Source: VXMO01 sp965219405 | GTDB lineage: Bacteria; Chloroflexota; Dehalococcoidia; UBA6926 | NCBI GenBank assembly: GCA_965219405.1 | Contig: OZ244736.1 | Location: 1,054,001 to 1,118,000 of the forward strand | Length of the DNA: 64,000 bases | Reading direction: 5' to 3' | Shown: piece after piece, positions 1-7,748 of the stretch | How the letters are laid out: each line of letters starts with the position of its first letter | Position numbering within the stretch: the first letter of the stretch is position 1 | Position numbers and translations under genes: made by a program | Notes under the pieces: generated by a model | Databases searched by the model: none | Seen by the model: the letters and a program-made list of their open reading frames with translations, nothing else | What the model was told of the DNA's origin: nothing

Positions 1-919
1 CTTCCGAGCGCCCGAACTCCGAGCGAATCGCAGGGTTGAACCGGTACAACAGGTGGAAGAGCGTCGAGCTGTAGCCGCCGAGCAGCGTGCCCGTGAGCGT
101 AAGTGACCGACCGCAGGCGTCAGCGAGCACACCCGCCGCGATGCCCTGGGCGGAACCTCTTCCCTTGTACTCATGGACCTCATCCCCGATCAGCAGGTCG
201 AAGAAACCGCGCATGTGGTTCTTGACGTAGTCGGCGAGCGGGTAGCGTCGGGGGCCGGAGTTGTCCGCTTGCCAGAGGCCGATGCCGCACTCGGGGCATG
301 ACCGCTTGCGACGCGCAAGGTCCTCATCCGAGAGCGGCACGCCGTCGGCGTCCACGAGTTGCGCCGCGCAAATGGGGCAGGTGGGGACGCGAAACGGTAG
401 TCCCGTCTCCTCCATCCGCATCAGCCTGCCGCCCGCGACCGCCCACCGATTCACGACGGCGGGCTGCCAGCGATAGGAGAGCTTGGCGCGTTCGCGGGAC
501 ATGATGGCGAACAGCGGTCCGAGGGTCACAGCACGCCGGAGGTTCACCAGATCCGTGATGGAACTGACGATGACCGCCCGGGCGCCGGGGATGGTCTGCT
601 CGACCTCGCGTTTCCACTTCACGGTGAGGTGCGGAGGGGCGAGAACGAGGATGCGCTCGAAACCGGCGGCTTGAGCGGCGGCCGTCGCGATGAACGTCTT
701 GCCTGTTCCCATCTCGCCGACGACGGTTGTGCCGCGATTGGCGCGGAGCGAGAGCGCCGCTCCCCGAATCGCGTCCGCCTGAGCGCCGAGCGGCGTGCGG
801 AGCAGCGTCGGCAGCGGAATCGAACCGGCGTCGGAGGGCCGATAGAGGGGAGGGTAGGACTCGACGACGCGCTGGGCGATTGCGTCCTTGTAGGTGTCGA
901 TGAAGCCTGCGAGGTTCAT
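1..919 (-). CDS. DExH-box (SNF2-like) helicase, C-terminus beyond the window
   Basis: The reading frame starts at ATG 919 after a GGAAAGGA ribosome site and runs off the left edge, so about 306 N-terminal residues are visible. It has a Walker A motif GEMGTGKT at residues 68-75 and a DEVH box in GDEVHEYKG near residue 255. Two CPxC pairs (CPIC and CPEC, roughly residues 175-205) suggest a zinc-binding insertion between motifs I and II. This fits a superfamily 2 helicase or translocase of phage and conjugative elements. It is the last visible gene of the leftward replication/recombination operon. Its exact subfamily cannot be fixed without the C-terminal half. Confidence 0.75.
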   Translation of the reverse strand, partial: MNLAGFIDTYKDAIAQRVVESYPPLYRPSDAGSIPLPTLLRTPLGAQADAIRGAALSLRANRGTTVVGEMGTGKTFIATAAAQAAGFERILVLAPPHLTVKWKREVEQTIPGARAVIVSSITDLVNLRRAVTLGPLFAIMSRERAKLSYRWQPAVVNRWAVAGGRLMRMEETGLPFRVPTCPICAAQLVDADGVPLSDEDLARRKRSCPECGIGLWQADNSGPRRYPLADYVKNHMRGFFDLLIGDEVHEYKGRGSAQGIAAGVLADACGRSLTLTGTLLGGYSSTLFHLLYRFNPAIRSEFGRSE

Positions 920-954
920 GTGCTTGTCCTTTCCTTTAAGGAAGGTTGAAACGG

Positions 955-993
955 CAGGGCCCCGCCACGTCCTAGACGGGAGGCGGGGCCCTG
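955..993 (-). repeat. Intergenic hairpin 1 (upstream of the helicase)
   Basis: Perfect 12-bp arms (CAGGGCCCCGCC and its complement) enclose a 15-nt loop, 36 nt upstream of the helicase start. A TTCCTTAAAGGAAAGGA segment carrying the ribosome site follows. It is one of six similar hairpins in this operon. Confidence 0.7.
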
Positions 994-1020
994 TAGTGCG
1001 GTCTGATTTTGGCAGGCCGT

Positions 1021-2061
1021 CTAGGCGGCGATGTCTGTGATCTCGCCGTCGTCGAGGCCGAGGGCGACGACCGTCGTCTTGAGCCTCTCGCGGAACACCT
1101 CCTTCTCCGGCGTGTCGTCCACGAGGATCATCTCCTTGCTCGTGCGTCCTTTGACCAGGATGCGCTGACCGTCCGCCTCGAGTTGGAGGTTGTCCAGGAA
1201 TCCCGCCGCCACGAGCATGGCCATGTGGCCGCGCCGGAGCGGCATGAGTGGGCGCGTGCGGTCCTCGCGGGCGGGCCAGAGCGCGTCGGTGATCTGCGGG
1301 TTGGCCCACAATCCCGAACGGCGAGCCTCCGAAGCCGCCGCGACGGGATCGACCGTGCGCCGCGTGAACAGCACGTCCCCAGCCGACGTGACGGGAGGCG
1401 TGAAAACGGGGTATTGGGACAGGTCCAGCGTATCCGGCTCGCCTTCCGCCCATTCCTTGATTTGTGCCTCCGTGTACCCGTCGGGGCTGGGTTCCGAGCG
1501 GCGTATGGCCATCAGCACGACCTGGTCGAAGGCATCCCGCTCCGGGTCGGGAAACGCCCAGCAGCGTACCCGCGTGTAGTGCGCCGACAAGAACCGCGCC
1601 GAGACTGACAGCCGTTGGCGAGGCACGATGAAGACCAGCACCCCGCCATCGACCAGGTACCGCGTGCTATGGGTCAGGAAGGCGTGTTCGACGCGCTTCT
1701 TATCATCCTGCTCCCAGTCGTAGGGCGGATTGAGGAAGAGCAAGCCGAACGCGCCGTTGGCGATGGACGTCTGGAAGGCATCCGCCGCGAGAACGTGATC
1801 GAGCCGCTCGGCGGCCTCCTCGGCGCGCTCCTTATGGAGTTCGACGCCGTAGGTCTCGACCGCCGCCGTGCCGACCTGCCGGAGCTCGTCGGTCAACCGT
1901 CTGAGCGCGTCGCCCGGCCCGCAGCAGGGATCGAGCGCTCGAATGCTTGCTTTCGCGGCGTTGTGGTAGCCGTAGGGCGGCCTCATCAGGGTGCCGATCA
2001 TATCGACGACCCTGTCCGGCGTGGGATAGTATCCGCCCTTTGCCTGTGCTGCGAGTCTCAT
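1021..2061 (-). CDS. N6-adenine DNA methyltransferase-like protein (NPPY motif)
   Basis: The 346-residue protein has an S-adenosylmethionine-binding motif I (LDPCCGPGDALRRL, residues 43-56) and the catalytic NPPY motif of gamma-type N6-adenine methyltransferases at 111-114, followed by DWEQDDKKR. No restriction or target-recognition domain is recognised. It may therefore be an orphan methyltransferase that marks element DNA, resembling the DUF6094 group. I chose ATG 2061 because GGAAGGAG lies directly upstream; a longer frame exists but would overlap the preceding gene. It sits between the 130-residue zinc-ribbon protein and the helicase in one operon. Confidence 0.72.
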   Translation of the reverse strand: MRLAAQAKGGYYPTPDRVVDMIGTLMRPPYGYHNAAKASIRALDPCCGPGDALRRLTDELRQVGTAAVETYGVELHKERAEEAAERLDHVLAADAFQTSIANGAFGLLFLNPPYDWEQDDKKRVEHAFLTHSTRYLVDGGVLVFIVPRQRLSVSARFLSAHYTRVRCWAFPDPERDAFDQVVLMAIRRSEPSPDGYTEAQIKEWAEGEPDTLDLSQYPVFTPPVTSAGDVLFTRRTVDPVAAASEARRSGLWANPQITDALWPAREDRTRPLMPLRRGHMAMLVAAGFLDNLQLEADGQRILVKGRTSKEMILVDDTPEKEVFRERLKTTVVALGLDDGEITDIAA

Positions 2062-2074
2062 GTCAATCTCCTTC

Positions 2075-2467
2075 CTAGTCCATATCTCTGTCGTTGATGC
2101 CGACGACCTCGCCGACGCCGTAGGTCTGCTGGAAGCAGAGCACCTGGCTCGTCCTGAAACGTGTGGCACAGGTCGTGCAGTAGGCCGTGACGATGTCCGC
2201 GTCGCGGGCGACGGCGATGCGCCGCACGAGAATCACCCTCCCCGAACCGACTCGGTGCGTGTAGAGCGTCACGCGCCCGTCGCCGCCTTCCTCCGGCGTG
2301 GCGGGCCGGTAGAAGTGGGGCTGGACGGCGACGGTCAGGTGGGAGCCGCCGTCGTGCCCGCAGTAGGGGCAGATGCCGCCGTCGAGCGCGAATCGCCGCC
2401 ATGCGCGGACGTTCTTCTGTCGCCGCTTGTAGTTGGCGCGGCGTGCCTTCTTGAGCGTCTTATCCAT
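2075..2467 (-). CDS. Unknown protein with zinc-ribbon cysteines
   Basis: This 130-residue protein is not assigned to a named family. A basic N-terminus (KKARRANYKRRQKN) is followed by CPYCGHDGG near residue 34 and CTTC near residue 97, which together can form a four-cysteine zinc site. Nucleic-acid binding is therefore plausible. Its start overlaps the end of the upstream 210-residue gene by 8 nt, and the methyltransferase follows 13 nt downstream, so the three are probably translated as a block. Replication, recombination or DNA-modification support is the contextual guess only. Confidence 0.6.
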   Translation of the reverse strand: MDKTLKKARRANYKRRQKNVRAWRRFALDGGICPYCGHDGGSHLTVAVQPHFYRPATPEEGGDGRVTLYTHRVGSGRVILVRRIAVARDADIVTAYCTTCATRFRTSQVLCFQQTYGVGEVVGINDRDMD

Positions 2468-3092
2468 CGGAGTCTTCCTGTTGCGGGAGGCTCAGCGTTC
2501 CCAGCCCTACGGCCATCGAGAGGTCCTCACGGAGCGCCTCGGAGTCCGGCGAACACCGGTATGCGACGATTCCCTGCGCGTCGAGCTTAACGATCTCCTG
2601 CCGCCGCTGGCCGCGCTTCCAGAGCCAGTCCGCCCAGTGTTTGTGCAGGGGCAGCAGGCTGCGCCGGTCCAGGAAGCGATGGTGCAGGGCGGGAGCGGCG
2701 TCCTCCGACTCCGCCAGCAGCAGGAAGTCGTCTCGCTCGAAGGCGTACTCGGCCATGCGGGTGAAGACCAGCGCGTGCCAACCGCCCGATGACGGTAGCC
2801 GTTGGATCTTCGTCGTCCACGTGCCGATGGTGGTGGGCGGGATGACGCAGCGCTGGTAGCCGCCGGAGATGGCCATGCCGTCCACGCCGCGAATCAGGTG
2901 CGCGGGCTCGGGCGGCTGCTTGAGCATGGAGCCCCAGATGGCCTTCAACGCCGTCTGCGCCCCGACCATCGACAGGAACCAGAGCGTCCCGTCTTTCGGA
3001 TCGCGGGCGAAGGCGTCCGCCGTGGCGGAGAAGCCGCCCGCGTTGACGGTGTACAGGGATTCGCCGTCGATCATTTCCGTTTGAACAGTCAT
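2460..3092 (-). CDS. Unknown 210-residue element protein
   Basis: I do not recognise this protein. It is soluble with no signal peptide, and is rich in aromatic residues in its centre (for example HKHWADWLWKRGQRR near residue 150). The start at ATG 3092 follows AGGAAAGGAC. A hairpin of the operon series lies just upstream. The gene overlaps the next one by 8 nt. It lies between radC and the zinc-ribbon gene, so it belongs to the replication/recombination block, but no activity can be read from the sequence. Confidence 0.6.
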   Translation of the reverse strand: MTVQTEMIDGESLYTVNAGGFSATADAFARDPKDGTLWFLSMVGAQTALKAIWGSMLKQPPEPAHLIRGVDGMAISGGYQRCVIPPTTIGTWTTKIQRLPSSGGWHALVFTRMAEYAFERDDFLLLAESEDAAPALHHRFLDRRSLLPLHKHWADWLWKRGQRRQEIVKLDAQGIVAYRCSPDSEALREDLSMAVGLGTLSLPQQEDSDG

Positions 3093-3125
3093 TGGGCTGT
3101 CCTTTCCTGTAGAGAGCGGGTTATG

Positions 3126-3141
3126 CGGGGGCGATGCCCCG
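3126..3141 (-). repeat. Intergenic hairpin 2
   Basis: A short hairpin, CGGGG-GCGATG-CCCCG, lies 33 nt upstream of the 3092 start. It is followed in gene sense by CTCTACAGGAAAGGAC. It is the weakest member of the six-hairpin series. Confidence 0.5.
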
Positions 3142-3148
3142 TGGTGCC

Positions 3149-3655
3149 TCAGTCGATGTGACCGAGGTCCTTGATGCTGGCGAAGTGGTCGCCGCCAATG
3201 ACGACGTGGTCGAGGAGATCGACGCCCAGCAACTTGCAGGCCCGCTGGAGTTCGCGAGTGGCCTTGATGTCCTCTGGGCTCGGGGTGGGATCGCCCGACG
3301 GGTGGTTGTGCGCCACGATGAGGTGGGGCAGGCTATCCACGACGGCGGGCCTCAGCACCTCGGCGGGGCGGATGGCGCACTCGCTGACCGTGCCCTGGTA
3401 GATGACGCGCTGCCCCACGAGGTGGTTCCTCTTGTCGAGCAGCAGGACGCGGAGTTGTTCCTGCGCCAGGTCCGCCATCTCGTCGCGCAGCAGCGCGTGC
3501 ACGTCATGGGGACTGGAGATGGTGACCGTCTGGCCGACCCCGCGGGAGGGCTTCGTGCTGACCTCGTAGCGGACTGCCAGTTCGGCCAGGAGTTGGAGAT
3601 TGGTGCGGAGCGCGTCGATGATTTCGGCCGGCTCCGAGGGTTTCTTGCGTGTCAT
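3149..3655 (-). CDS. radC: RadC-family JAB/MPN domain protein
   Basis: The 168-residue protein consists mainly of a RadC-type JAB domain. The metal-binding JAMM signature is visible as HNHPSGDPTPSPED, with H116, H118, S126 and D129 in the expected spacing. The N-terminal helix-hairpin-helix part of chromosomal RadC is missing, which is typical of the short RadC-like proteins of plasmids and integrative elements. Its biochemical role is unclear in general; involvement in recombination or repair is inferred from the neighbours SSB, Cas4-like nuclease and Rad52. Start at ATG 3655 follows CGGAGGAACC. Hairpin 3 lies in the gap to ssb. Confidence 0.85.
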   Translation of the reverse strand: MTRKKPSEPAEIIDALRTNLQLLAELAVRYEVSTKPSRGVGQTVTISSPHDVHALLRDEMADLAQEQLRVLLLDKRNHLVGQRVIYQGTVSECAIRPAEVLRPAVVDSLPHLIVAHNHPSGDPTPSPEDIKATRELQRACKLLGVDLLDHVVIGGDHFASIKDLGHID

Positions 3656-3690
3656 GGGAGGTTCCTCCGGGGAGAGTCGTTAAAGGAAGA

Positions 3691-3724
3691 CGGGGCCGCT
3701 CCCCGTTTGAGGGAGTCGGCCCCG
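3691..3724 (-). repeat. Intergenic hairpin 3 (between ssb and radC)
   Basis: CGGGGCCG arms pair with CGGCCCCG, and an inner CCC/GGG pairing gives a long, slightly interrupted stem. It lies between the ssb stop (3767) and the radC start (3655). TTCCTTTAA follows in gene sense. Confidence 0.65.
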
Positions 3725-3766
3725 TGTGGCGTCTGCCGCGAAAGCAGTCGTCGTCGTTGTGTGGAC

Positions 3767-4159
3767 TTAGAAGGGTGAGTTGCCCGGCTCCACGTCCTCG
3801 TCAAACTCGGACGCGTCGCGCTGGGACCCGTTGCCGTTGCCGCCGTCGAGGAACACCACCTCTGAGGCGAAGATCTCGGTGGCGTAGCGGCGCGTCCCGT
3901 CCTTGGCCTCGTAGGTGTTCTGGGCGAGGCGGCCCGCGACGTAGAGCCGCTGGCCCTTCCGGACGTACTGGTTTACGGCCTCACCGAGCTTGTCCCACAC
4001 CGTGACGGTGTGCCAGTCGGTCTCGGTCTCCCCGTTCTGGCGATTCCGGTCGGTGGCCAGCCGGAGCTGGGTGACGACGGTGCCGCTCGGCGTGTAGCGC
4101 ATCTCGGGCTCGTTCCCGACGCGGCCCAGCAACTCGACGCGATTGATCGTGCGTGACAT
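3767..4159 (-). CDS. ssb: Single-stranded DNA-binding protein
   Basis: The 130-residue protein is a standard bacterial SSB: an OB fold starting MSRTINRVELLGRVGNEPE, the RKGQRLYVAGRL strand around residue 73, and a Gly/Asn linker before an acidic tail ending in GNSPF. The tail resembles the DDDIPF partner-binding tip. I chose ATG 4159 because AAGGAG lies 8 nt upstream; an earlier in-frame ATG at 4180 lacks a site. As an element-encoded SSB beside a Rad52-type annealing protein and a nuclease, it probably protects single strands during transfer, replication or recombination of the element. Confidence 0.92.
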   Translation of the reverse strand: MSRTINRVELLGRVGNEPEMRYTPSGTVVTQLRLATDRNRQNGETETDWHTVTVWDKLGEAVNQYVRKGQRLYVAGRLAQNTYEAKDGTRRYATEIFASEVVFLDGGNGNGSQRDASEFDEDVEPGNSPF

Positions 4160-4230
4160 CTTTTGAACTCCTTCGCGCAATGTGATGCGATGTTCTGTGG
4201 CGCTTGGCGCGCCTTTCCTCTATGGAAGAG

Positions 4231-4261
4231 CGGGGCCGCTCCCCTCTTGGGAACAGCCCCG
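4231..4261 (-). repeat. Intergenic hairpin 4 (between nuclease and ssb)
   Basis: CGGGGCCGCTCCC pairs with GGGAACAGCCCCG apart from one bulged or mismatched step. In gene sense it is followed by CTCTTCCATAGAGGAAAGG, the same accessory segment found after other hairpins. Here that segment lies about 50 nt before the real ssb ribosome site. Confidence 0.65.
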
Positions 4262-4286
4262 TTGTGCGCCCTCGGTGAGAGGGCGG

Positions 4287-5342
4287 CTAGCTGACGCGGA
4301 CGTACTCGGAGACGTTCTCCGTGACGATCTCCGCGCGGGTCTCGGGATCAAGCGTGGCGTTGAGCCTCTTGTAATCCACCGCGTATCTCCGCGACTGCAC
4401 GAGGCTGACGGTGTGCCCGTCGATCTCCGCCTTGCCCAATTCCCGGCCCGCCATCCACGCCTTGAGCTTGTCCAGCGCCGCGTGCTTGGCCTGCTCCGGC
4501 CCGCGCACGGCGTCCTGCGCCGACAGGTAGTCCAAGACCGCCTGCCGTGCATCGTCGTTGCTCACCTCCCTGACCTCGCGGTCTTCCTCTTCAAGGTCAC
4601 TTGCTTCTGTAACTGCCTCCGGCTGGCAGGCCGCCAGGAACGGGCAGCCCCGGCACTGCCACGACTCCGCGGTGAAGTCGCGCTCGGGCAGGGCGTCGGG
4701 ATCGGGGCCAATAAGGACGTGGTGAGCGGCCAGTTCCCCCAGCCGCTCGGAGGCGTCCCGCAGCGCCGTCTCAAGGCGTTCGGCGGGGATCACCTCGTAG
4801 TCCCACACCCTGCTGCCCGTGTCCATGCAAGCGATGACGGCATCCCGCATCTCGCGGTAGGTTCCGAGCGTATAGACGGCGGCCTGGGCGACGGCGTTGG
4901 GATGGCTGCGCTCCGCGCCGAGCACCTGCCAGCGCTTGAAGGCGTCGGGGTTGCGGGTCTTCACCTCGATGACCGCCTCGCCGCCGAAGATCGGCATGAC
5001 TCCCGTGGCGTCGGGGTGGCCGCTGATCAGTGCCGTGGGGCCGATGGCGACGGATGCCCGCGTGGGATTCTCGCGGTCGCTCGGGCGAATGTCCCAGCCC
5101 GCGCGTTCCATCGCTCGGAGCACTACGGGTTCGAGCGCCGTGCCCGTCTCCATCGTGGTGAGTGCGGATTCCGAGGGGGGGTTCGTGACGGGATGCCCCG
5201 TCGCGGCGTACCAGAGGGCCCGGCGGCAATCGCCCATCGCCGATGCGCGTATCTCCAGCACGCCGTCCTCCCTGAACCGCGCGTTTGGCCGCGAGTAGGG
5301 ATCGGCGACTTCCTGTGCGTCTCTTTCAATCGTGGTCGTCAT
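4287..5342 (-). CDS. Cas4-like PD-(D/E)XK nuclease with Fe-S cysteines
   Basis: The 351-residue protein has the PD-(D/E)XK core as GHPD (109-111) and EVK (126-128). Four cysteines are placed as in Cas4/AddB-type iron-sulfur nucleases: C39 in GDCRRALW, then C230, C233 and C239 in CRGCPFLAAC. The predicted role is a DNA end-resecting exonuclease feeding single strands to the Rad52-type annealing protein and SSB encoded next to it. No CRISPR array or cas1/cas2 is in the window, so a CRISPR adaptation role is not supported. Start at ATG 5342 follows TAGGAGGAATGAG. The C-terminal 80 residues are not assigned. Confidence 0.82.
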   Translation of the reverse strand: MTTTIERDAQEVADPYSRPNARFREDGVLEIRASAMGDCRRALWYAATGHPVTNPPSESALTTMETGTALEPVVLRAMERAGWDIRPSDRENPTRASVAIGPTALISGHPDATGVMPIFGGEAVIEVKTRNPDAFKRWQVLGAERSHPNAVAQAAVYTLGTYREMRDAVIACMDTGSRVWDYEVIPAERLETALRDASERLGELAAHHVLIGPDPDALPERDFTAESWQCRGCPFLAACQPEAVTEASDLEEEDREVREVSNDDARQAVLDYLSAQDAVRGPEQAKHAALDKLKAWMAGRELGKAEIDGHTVSLVQSRRYAVDYKRLNATLDPETRAEIVTENVSEYVRVS

Positions 5343-5373
5343 CTCATTCCTCCTATAGGAAATGGTGCAGTGG

Positions 5374-5493
5374 TCAAGCGGCGCGTTCGGTTGCGCCGTG
5401 TTGCCCGGCGGCCTCGAAGGGCCGCAGGACGTGTGCGATGGCATCGGCGATGCCGTGTACCCAGCCGCTTGAGCCATCCGGCAACTGGTTCGG
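5374..5493 (-). other. In-frame TSCPD C-terminal segment behind an amber codon
   Basis: Directly after the TAG that ends the 88-residue TSCPD protein, the same frame stays open for 39 codons to TGA 5374-5376. It encodes ...GWVHGIADAIAHVLRPF, which resembles the conserved end of TSCPD domains (pattern VLSxxDAIAxVL). Either the gene carries a nonsense mutation or some readthrough occurs. TAG is an ordinary stop in neighbouring genes. Confidence 0.6.
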
Positions 5494-5760
5494 CTAGGGC
5501 TGCATCTCGTGGATGCCCGCAAGCTGGTCGACGATCTCCGCGATCGGCGTCCCGCGCCTGAGGTGCAGCGAGACGAGGCGGCAGGCCGTCTCGGTCAGGC
5601 CGCGCTCGAACGTGCCCGCCTTCCCAAGTTGACCGAAGACCTCGAACGGCTCACCGTCGTCATCGACTGAGACAGTCAGGTAGAGGTTCCCGTGAGCGGT
5701 GGTGATTACCGTCGTCGTGCCGCTCAGCGAGCGGGGCCGTACCCTGCTTGTCTGTTCCAT
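5494..5760 (-). CDS. TSCPD-domain protein, shortened by an amber codon
   Basis: The 88 visible residues match the TSCPD domain known as the C-terminal domain of B12-dependent ribonucleotide reductases and as a stand-alone protein: GNLYLTVSVDDDGEPFEVFGQLGKAG, then a helical part ending in AEIVDQLAGI. The free-standing form is common in phages and elements, and its function is not settled; a link to nucleotide metabolism is inference. The frame stops at TAG 5494-5496, yet the missing end of the domain continues in the same frame to 5374. Start ATG 5760 follows AAAGGAGAGG and hairpin 5. Confidence 0.68.
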   Translation of the reverse strand: MEQTSRVRPRSLSGTTTVITTAHGNLYLTVSVDDDGEPFEVFGQLGKAGTFERGLTETACRLVSLHLRRGTPIAEIVDQLAGIHEMQP

Positions 5761-5785
5761 GTGTGCCGCCTCTCCTTTAACAGGA

Positions 5786-5820
5786 AGCGGGGCCGCCTCC
5801 CGAAATGGGGGACGGCCCCG
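5786..5820 (-). repeat. Intergenic hairpin 5 (between rad52-like gene and TSCPD gene)
   Basis: Nine-bp arms GCGGGGCCG/CGGCCCCGC enclose an additional CCC/GGG pairing. TTCCTGTTAAAGGAGAGG with the ribosome site of the TSCPD gene follows. Its sequence is close to hairpins 3 and 4. Confidence 0.68.
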
Positions 5821-5841
5821 CTGTGTTTCCTTGATGTCGGA

Positions 5842-6606
5842 TCAGGCGGCCGTCGGCGGCTCCTGCTGTATCGATTCGTTCACCTTCCGTGCCGCCGCCG
5901 CGACCAGTTCGGACAGTTCGTCGTTGCTGAGCTGGTCGACGGCCCTTCCAGTTCGCGCCTTCACCGCGGCCTCCACCTGTTCGGCGTCGAAGCCCTGCTT
6001 GCCGCCGAGTTCGAGCAGGCGCGTTCGCAGCTTCTGGGTCTCGGCGTCCGGCATCGAAGACCGCTCCTTGGTGACCTCGACGATGCCCGTCTGCGGATCA
6101 CCGTAGAGGGCGTTGCCGAATCGCGCACCGAACGAGCGCAGTGCTCGCTTGAGGCCGTCCGTGACCGCGCCCTTGATGGCCGTCTCATGCCCGTCTGCGT
6201 TGTCCTCCACGACGGCGTGGAAGCCGATGTCCATGCGGGACGGCGCGCCCAGGACCGAGACGTGCACGGTGGCGGCGTAGGCGCGGATGCGCCGGATCTC
6301 GCCCGTCTTGGTATCGACGCTGTCGATCTCCCGCAGCGTCACGTCGCCCATCACGTCGTAGCCCCAGCCTCCATAGCCGAAGACGCGGTTCGCCTCGTCG
6401 ATGACCGTGTGCCCCTCAATGTACGAGAAGGTCCTGCCGCCGCGCCCCTTCCGCTGTGAGACGAGGGCGGGGTCGATGGGTGTGTCCAATTCCTGCCTGA
6501 TGCCGGGCGCGAGCCCGTCCCAGAGGATGGCGTCATGCCCATTCACGGGCGTGATGGCGGCGGGCTTCGCGCTGTTCTTGTGGCCGTTGCCGTTGGTGCT
6601 GACCAT
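5842..6606 (-). CDS. Rad52/22-family single-strand annealing protein
   Basis: The 254-residue protein carries the Rad52 core: KGRGGRTFSYIEGHTVIDEANRVFG around residue 50, GWGYDV, and AVTDGLKRALRSFGARFGNALYG around residue 145. These phage and element recombinases form rings on single-stranded DNA and anneal complementary strands. A C-terminal helical region of about 90 residues is poorly conserved and may bind the partner SSB or nuclease. Start at ATG 6606 follows AAGGAGAG. Its neighbours (Cas4-like nuclease, SSB, primase) form a single-strand annealing module. Confidence in the family is high; the in vivo substrate is inferred. Confidence 0.88.
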   Translation of the reverse strand: MVSTNGNGHKNSAKPAAITPVNGHDAILWDGLAPGIRQELDTPIDPALVSQRKGRGGRTFSYIEGHTVIDEANRVFGYGGWGYDVMGDVTLREIDSVDTKTGEIRRIRAYAATVHVSVLGAPSRMDIGFHAVVEDNADGHETAIKGAVTDGLKRALRSFGARFGNALYGDPQTGIVEVTKERSSMPDAETQKLRTRLLELGGKQGFDAEQVEAAVKARTGRAVDQLSNDELSELVAAAARKVNESIQQEPPTAA

Positions 6607-6635
6607 GATTCTCTCCTTGTATGTCCGATAAGTGA

Positions 6636-6656
6636 ACGGGCTGTCCTGCAGCCCGT
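6636..6656 (-). repeat. Intergenic hairpin 6 (between primase and rad52-like gene)
   Basis: ACGGGCTG and CAGCCCGT form an 8-bp stem with a 5-nt loop, 29 nt upstream of the rad52-like start. The sequence differs from hairpins 3-5 but the position is the same. Confidence 0.55.
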
Positions 6657-6692
6657 GTGCGAGGCGATGAGCCCCGTCGATTCGCCTTTCGG

Positions 6693-7748
6693 CTATGTCT
6701 CTCTTCTCCTCTCCCGCGCCGCCCCGGCCAGCTGGGCGATGAAAGCGGCGCGGCCGTCTGGCGCGTTGGCGAGTTCGCCGACGTCCATGAAATCGCGGGG
6801 TAGCCCGACGACCGCCGAACGTCGGCCCAGCAGGGCGGAGAGTCGTTCGGCGGCGGCCTCACCAGCATCGTCCCTGTCGAAGGCGACGAACACGTTGGCG
6901 AACCGTGAGACGGACTGCGCGACGCGTTCGAGGCCCTGCGTTCCCAAAGCGGTGCAGGAGGGCAGGCCCCACTGAGCCAGCGTCAGCCAATCGAACATCC
7001 CCTCGGTGACGATGACCCAACGGGCATCGCCGGGGATGCGCCCCAGCCCAAGGACCGGCTTGGGGCCGGTCAACGCCTGGAAACGGGGCCGCGCGCCGCG
7101 CGTGATCGCCCGCCCTCCGAACCAGCGGACGAGGCCGTTCGCAACGTCGGGCACGACGAGCGTGCCTGTGAAGCGTTCCGTGCCACGCTCGGTGAACAGC
7201 CCGGAGCGTGCCACCCGCTCGCCGTCGAAGCCGGCGGCGAGCAGCGCCTCGTGCAGTCGCGTCCCCGGCGCGTAGCCGAGACCGAGGTCGATTGCCGCGG
7301 CAACCGTGATGCCGCGTCCTTCGAGGTAAGCGAGCGCGTCCTCGCTTCGAAGCAACTGTGCTGCGTAGAAGCGCGCGGCCGCCGTAAGGACGGCGCGATC
7401 CCGCGCCGCCGGCGGCTCCGCGTGTGCCTGCGTCTCGCGTGGGACGACATCGACCGAGACAGGGTTGGCACCGCCGCCCAGCAGTTGCAGGGCTCCGGAG
7501 AGTGGCACCGACTCCGTCCGCTGGATGAAGTCCAGTACGTCGCCGCCCTCGCCGCACCCGAAGCAGTACCACCGCTGCGAGTCGGAGTACACTGTGAAAC
7601 TTCCCTCCGCCTCGTCGTGGAAGGGGCACACGCCCTGACGGACGCGGCCCGTGCCGCGCAGTGTGACGCCGGCGGACTCCACGACGGCGGCGAGATCGTG
7701 CCGCGCCTTGACCTCGGCGATGTCGATGCGGGCGGCTGCGACGGTCAT
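6693..7748 (-). CDS. DNA primase (CHC2 zinc finger plus Toprim)
   Basis: The 351-residue protein begins with a CHC2 zinc finger (C41, H44, C62, C65 in CPFH and YCFGC). A catalytic core follows, with the Toprim signatures EGMFDWLTL near residue 231 and DRDDAG near residue 277. It is shorter than chromosomal DnaG (about 600 residues) and lacks the C-terminal helicase-binding domain, as is usual for phage and plasmid primases. It would prime DNA synthesis during element replication. ATG 7748 is preferred because GGGAGG precedes it and it overlaps the upstream stop as ATGA, indicating translational coupling. Confidence 0.88.
   Translation of the reverse strand: MTVAAARIDIAEVKARHDLAAVVESAGVTLRGTGRVRQGVCPFHDEAEGSFTVYSDSQRWYCFGCGEGGDVLDFIQRTESVPLSGALQLLGGGANPVSVDVVPRETQAHAEPPAARDRAVLTAAARFYAAQLLRSEDALAYLEGRGITVAAAIDLGLGYAPGTRLHEALLAAGFDGERVARSGLFTERGTERFTGTLVVPDVANGLVRWFGGRAITRGARPRFQALTGPKPVLGLGRIPGDARWVIVTEGMFDWLTLAQWGLPSCTALGTQGLERVAQSVSRFANVFVAFDRDDAGEAAAERLSALLGRRSAVVGLPRDFMDVGELANAPDGRAAFIAQLAGAARERRRET

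Noticed and set aside
4287..5342. CRISPR adaptation role for the Cas4-like nuclease
   Set aside because: No repeats, cas1 or cas2 occur in the window; neighbours point to recombination.
5494..5496. General recoding of TAG in this organism
   Set aside because: TAG is used as an ordinary stop by neighbouring genes such as those ending at 1021 and 4287.
4182..5561. 459-codon plus-strand open frame opposite the Cas4-like nuclease
   Set aside because: It is a high-GC shadow. The minus-strand gene has nuclease motifs and a ribosome site.
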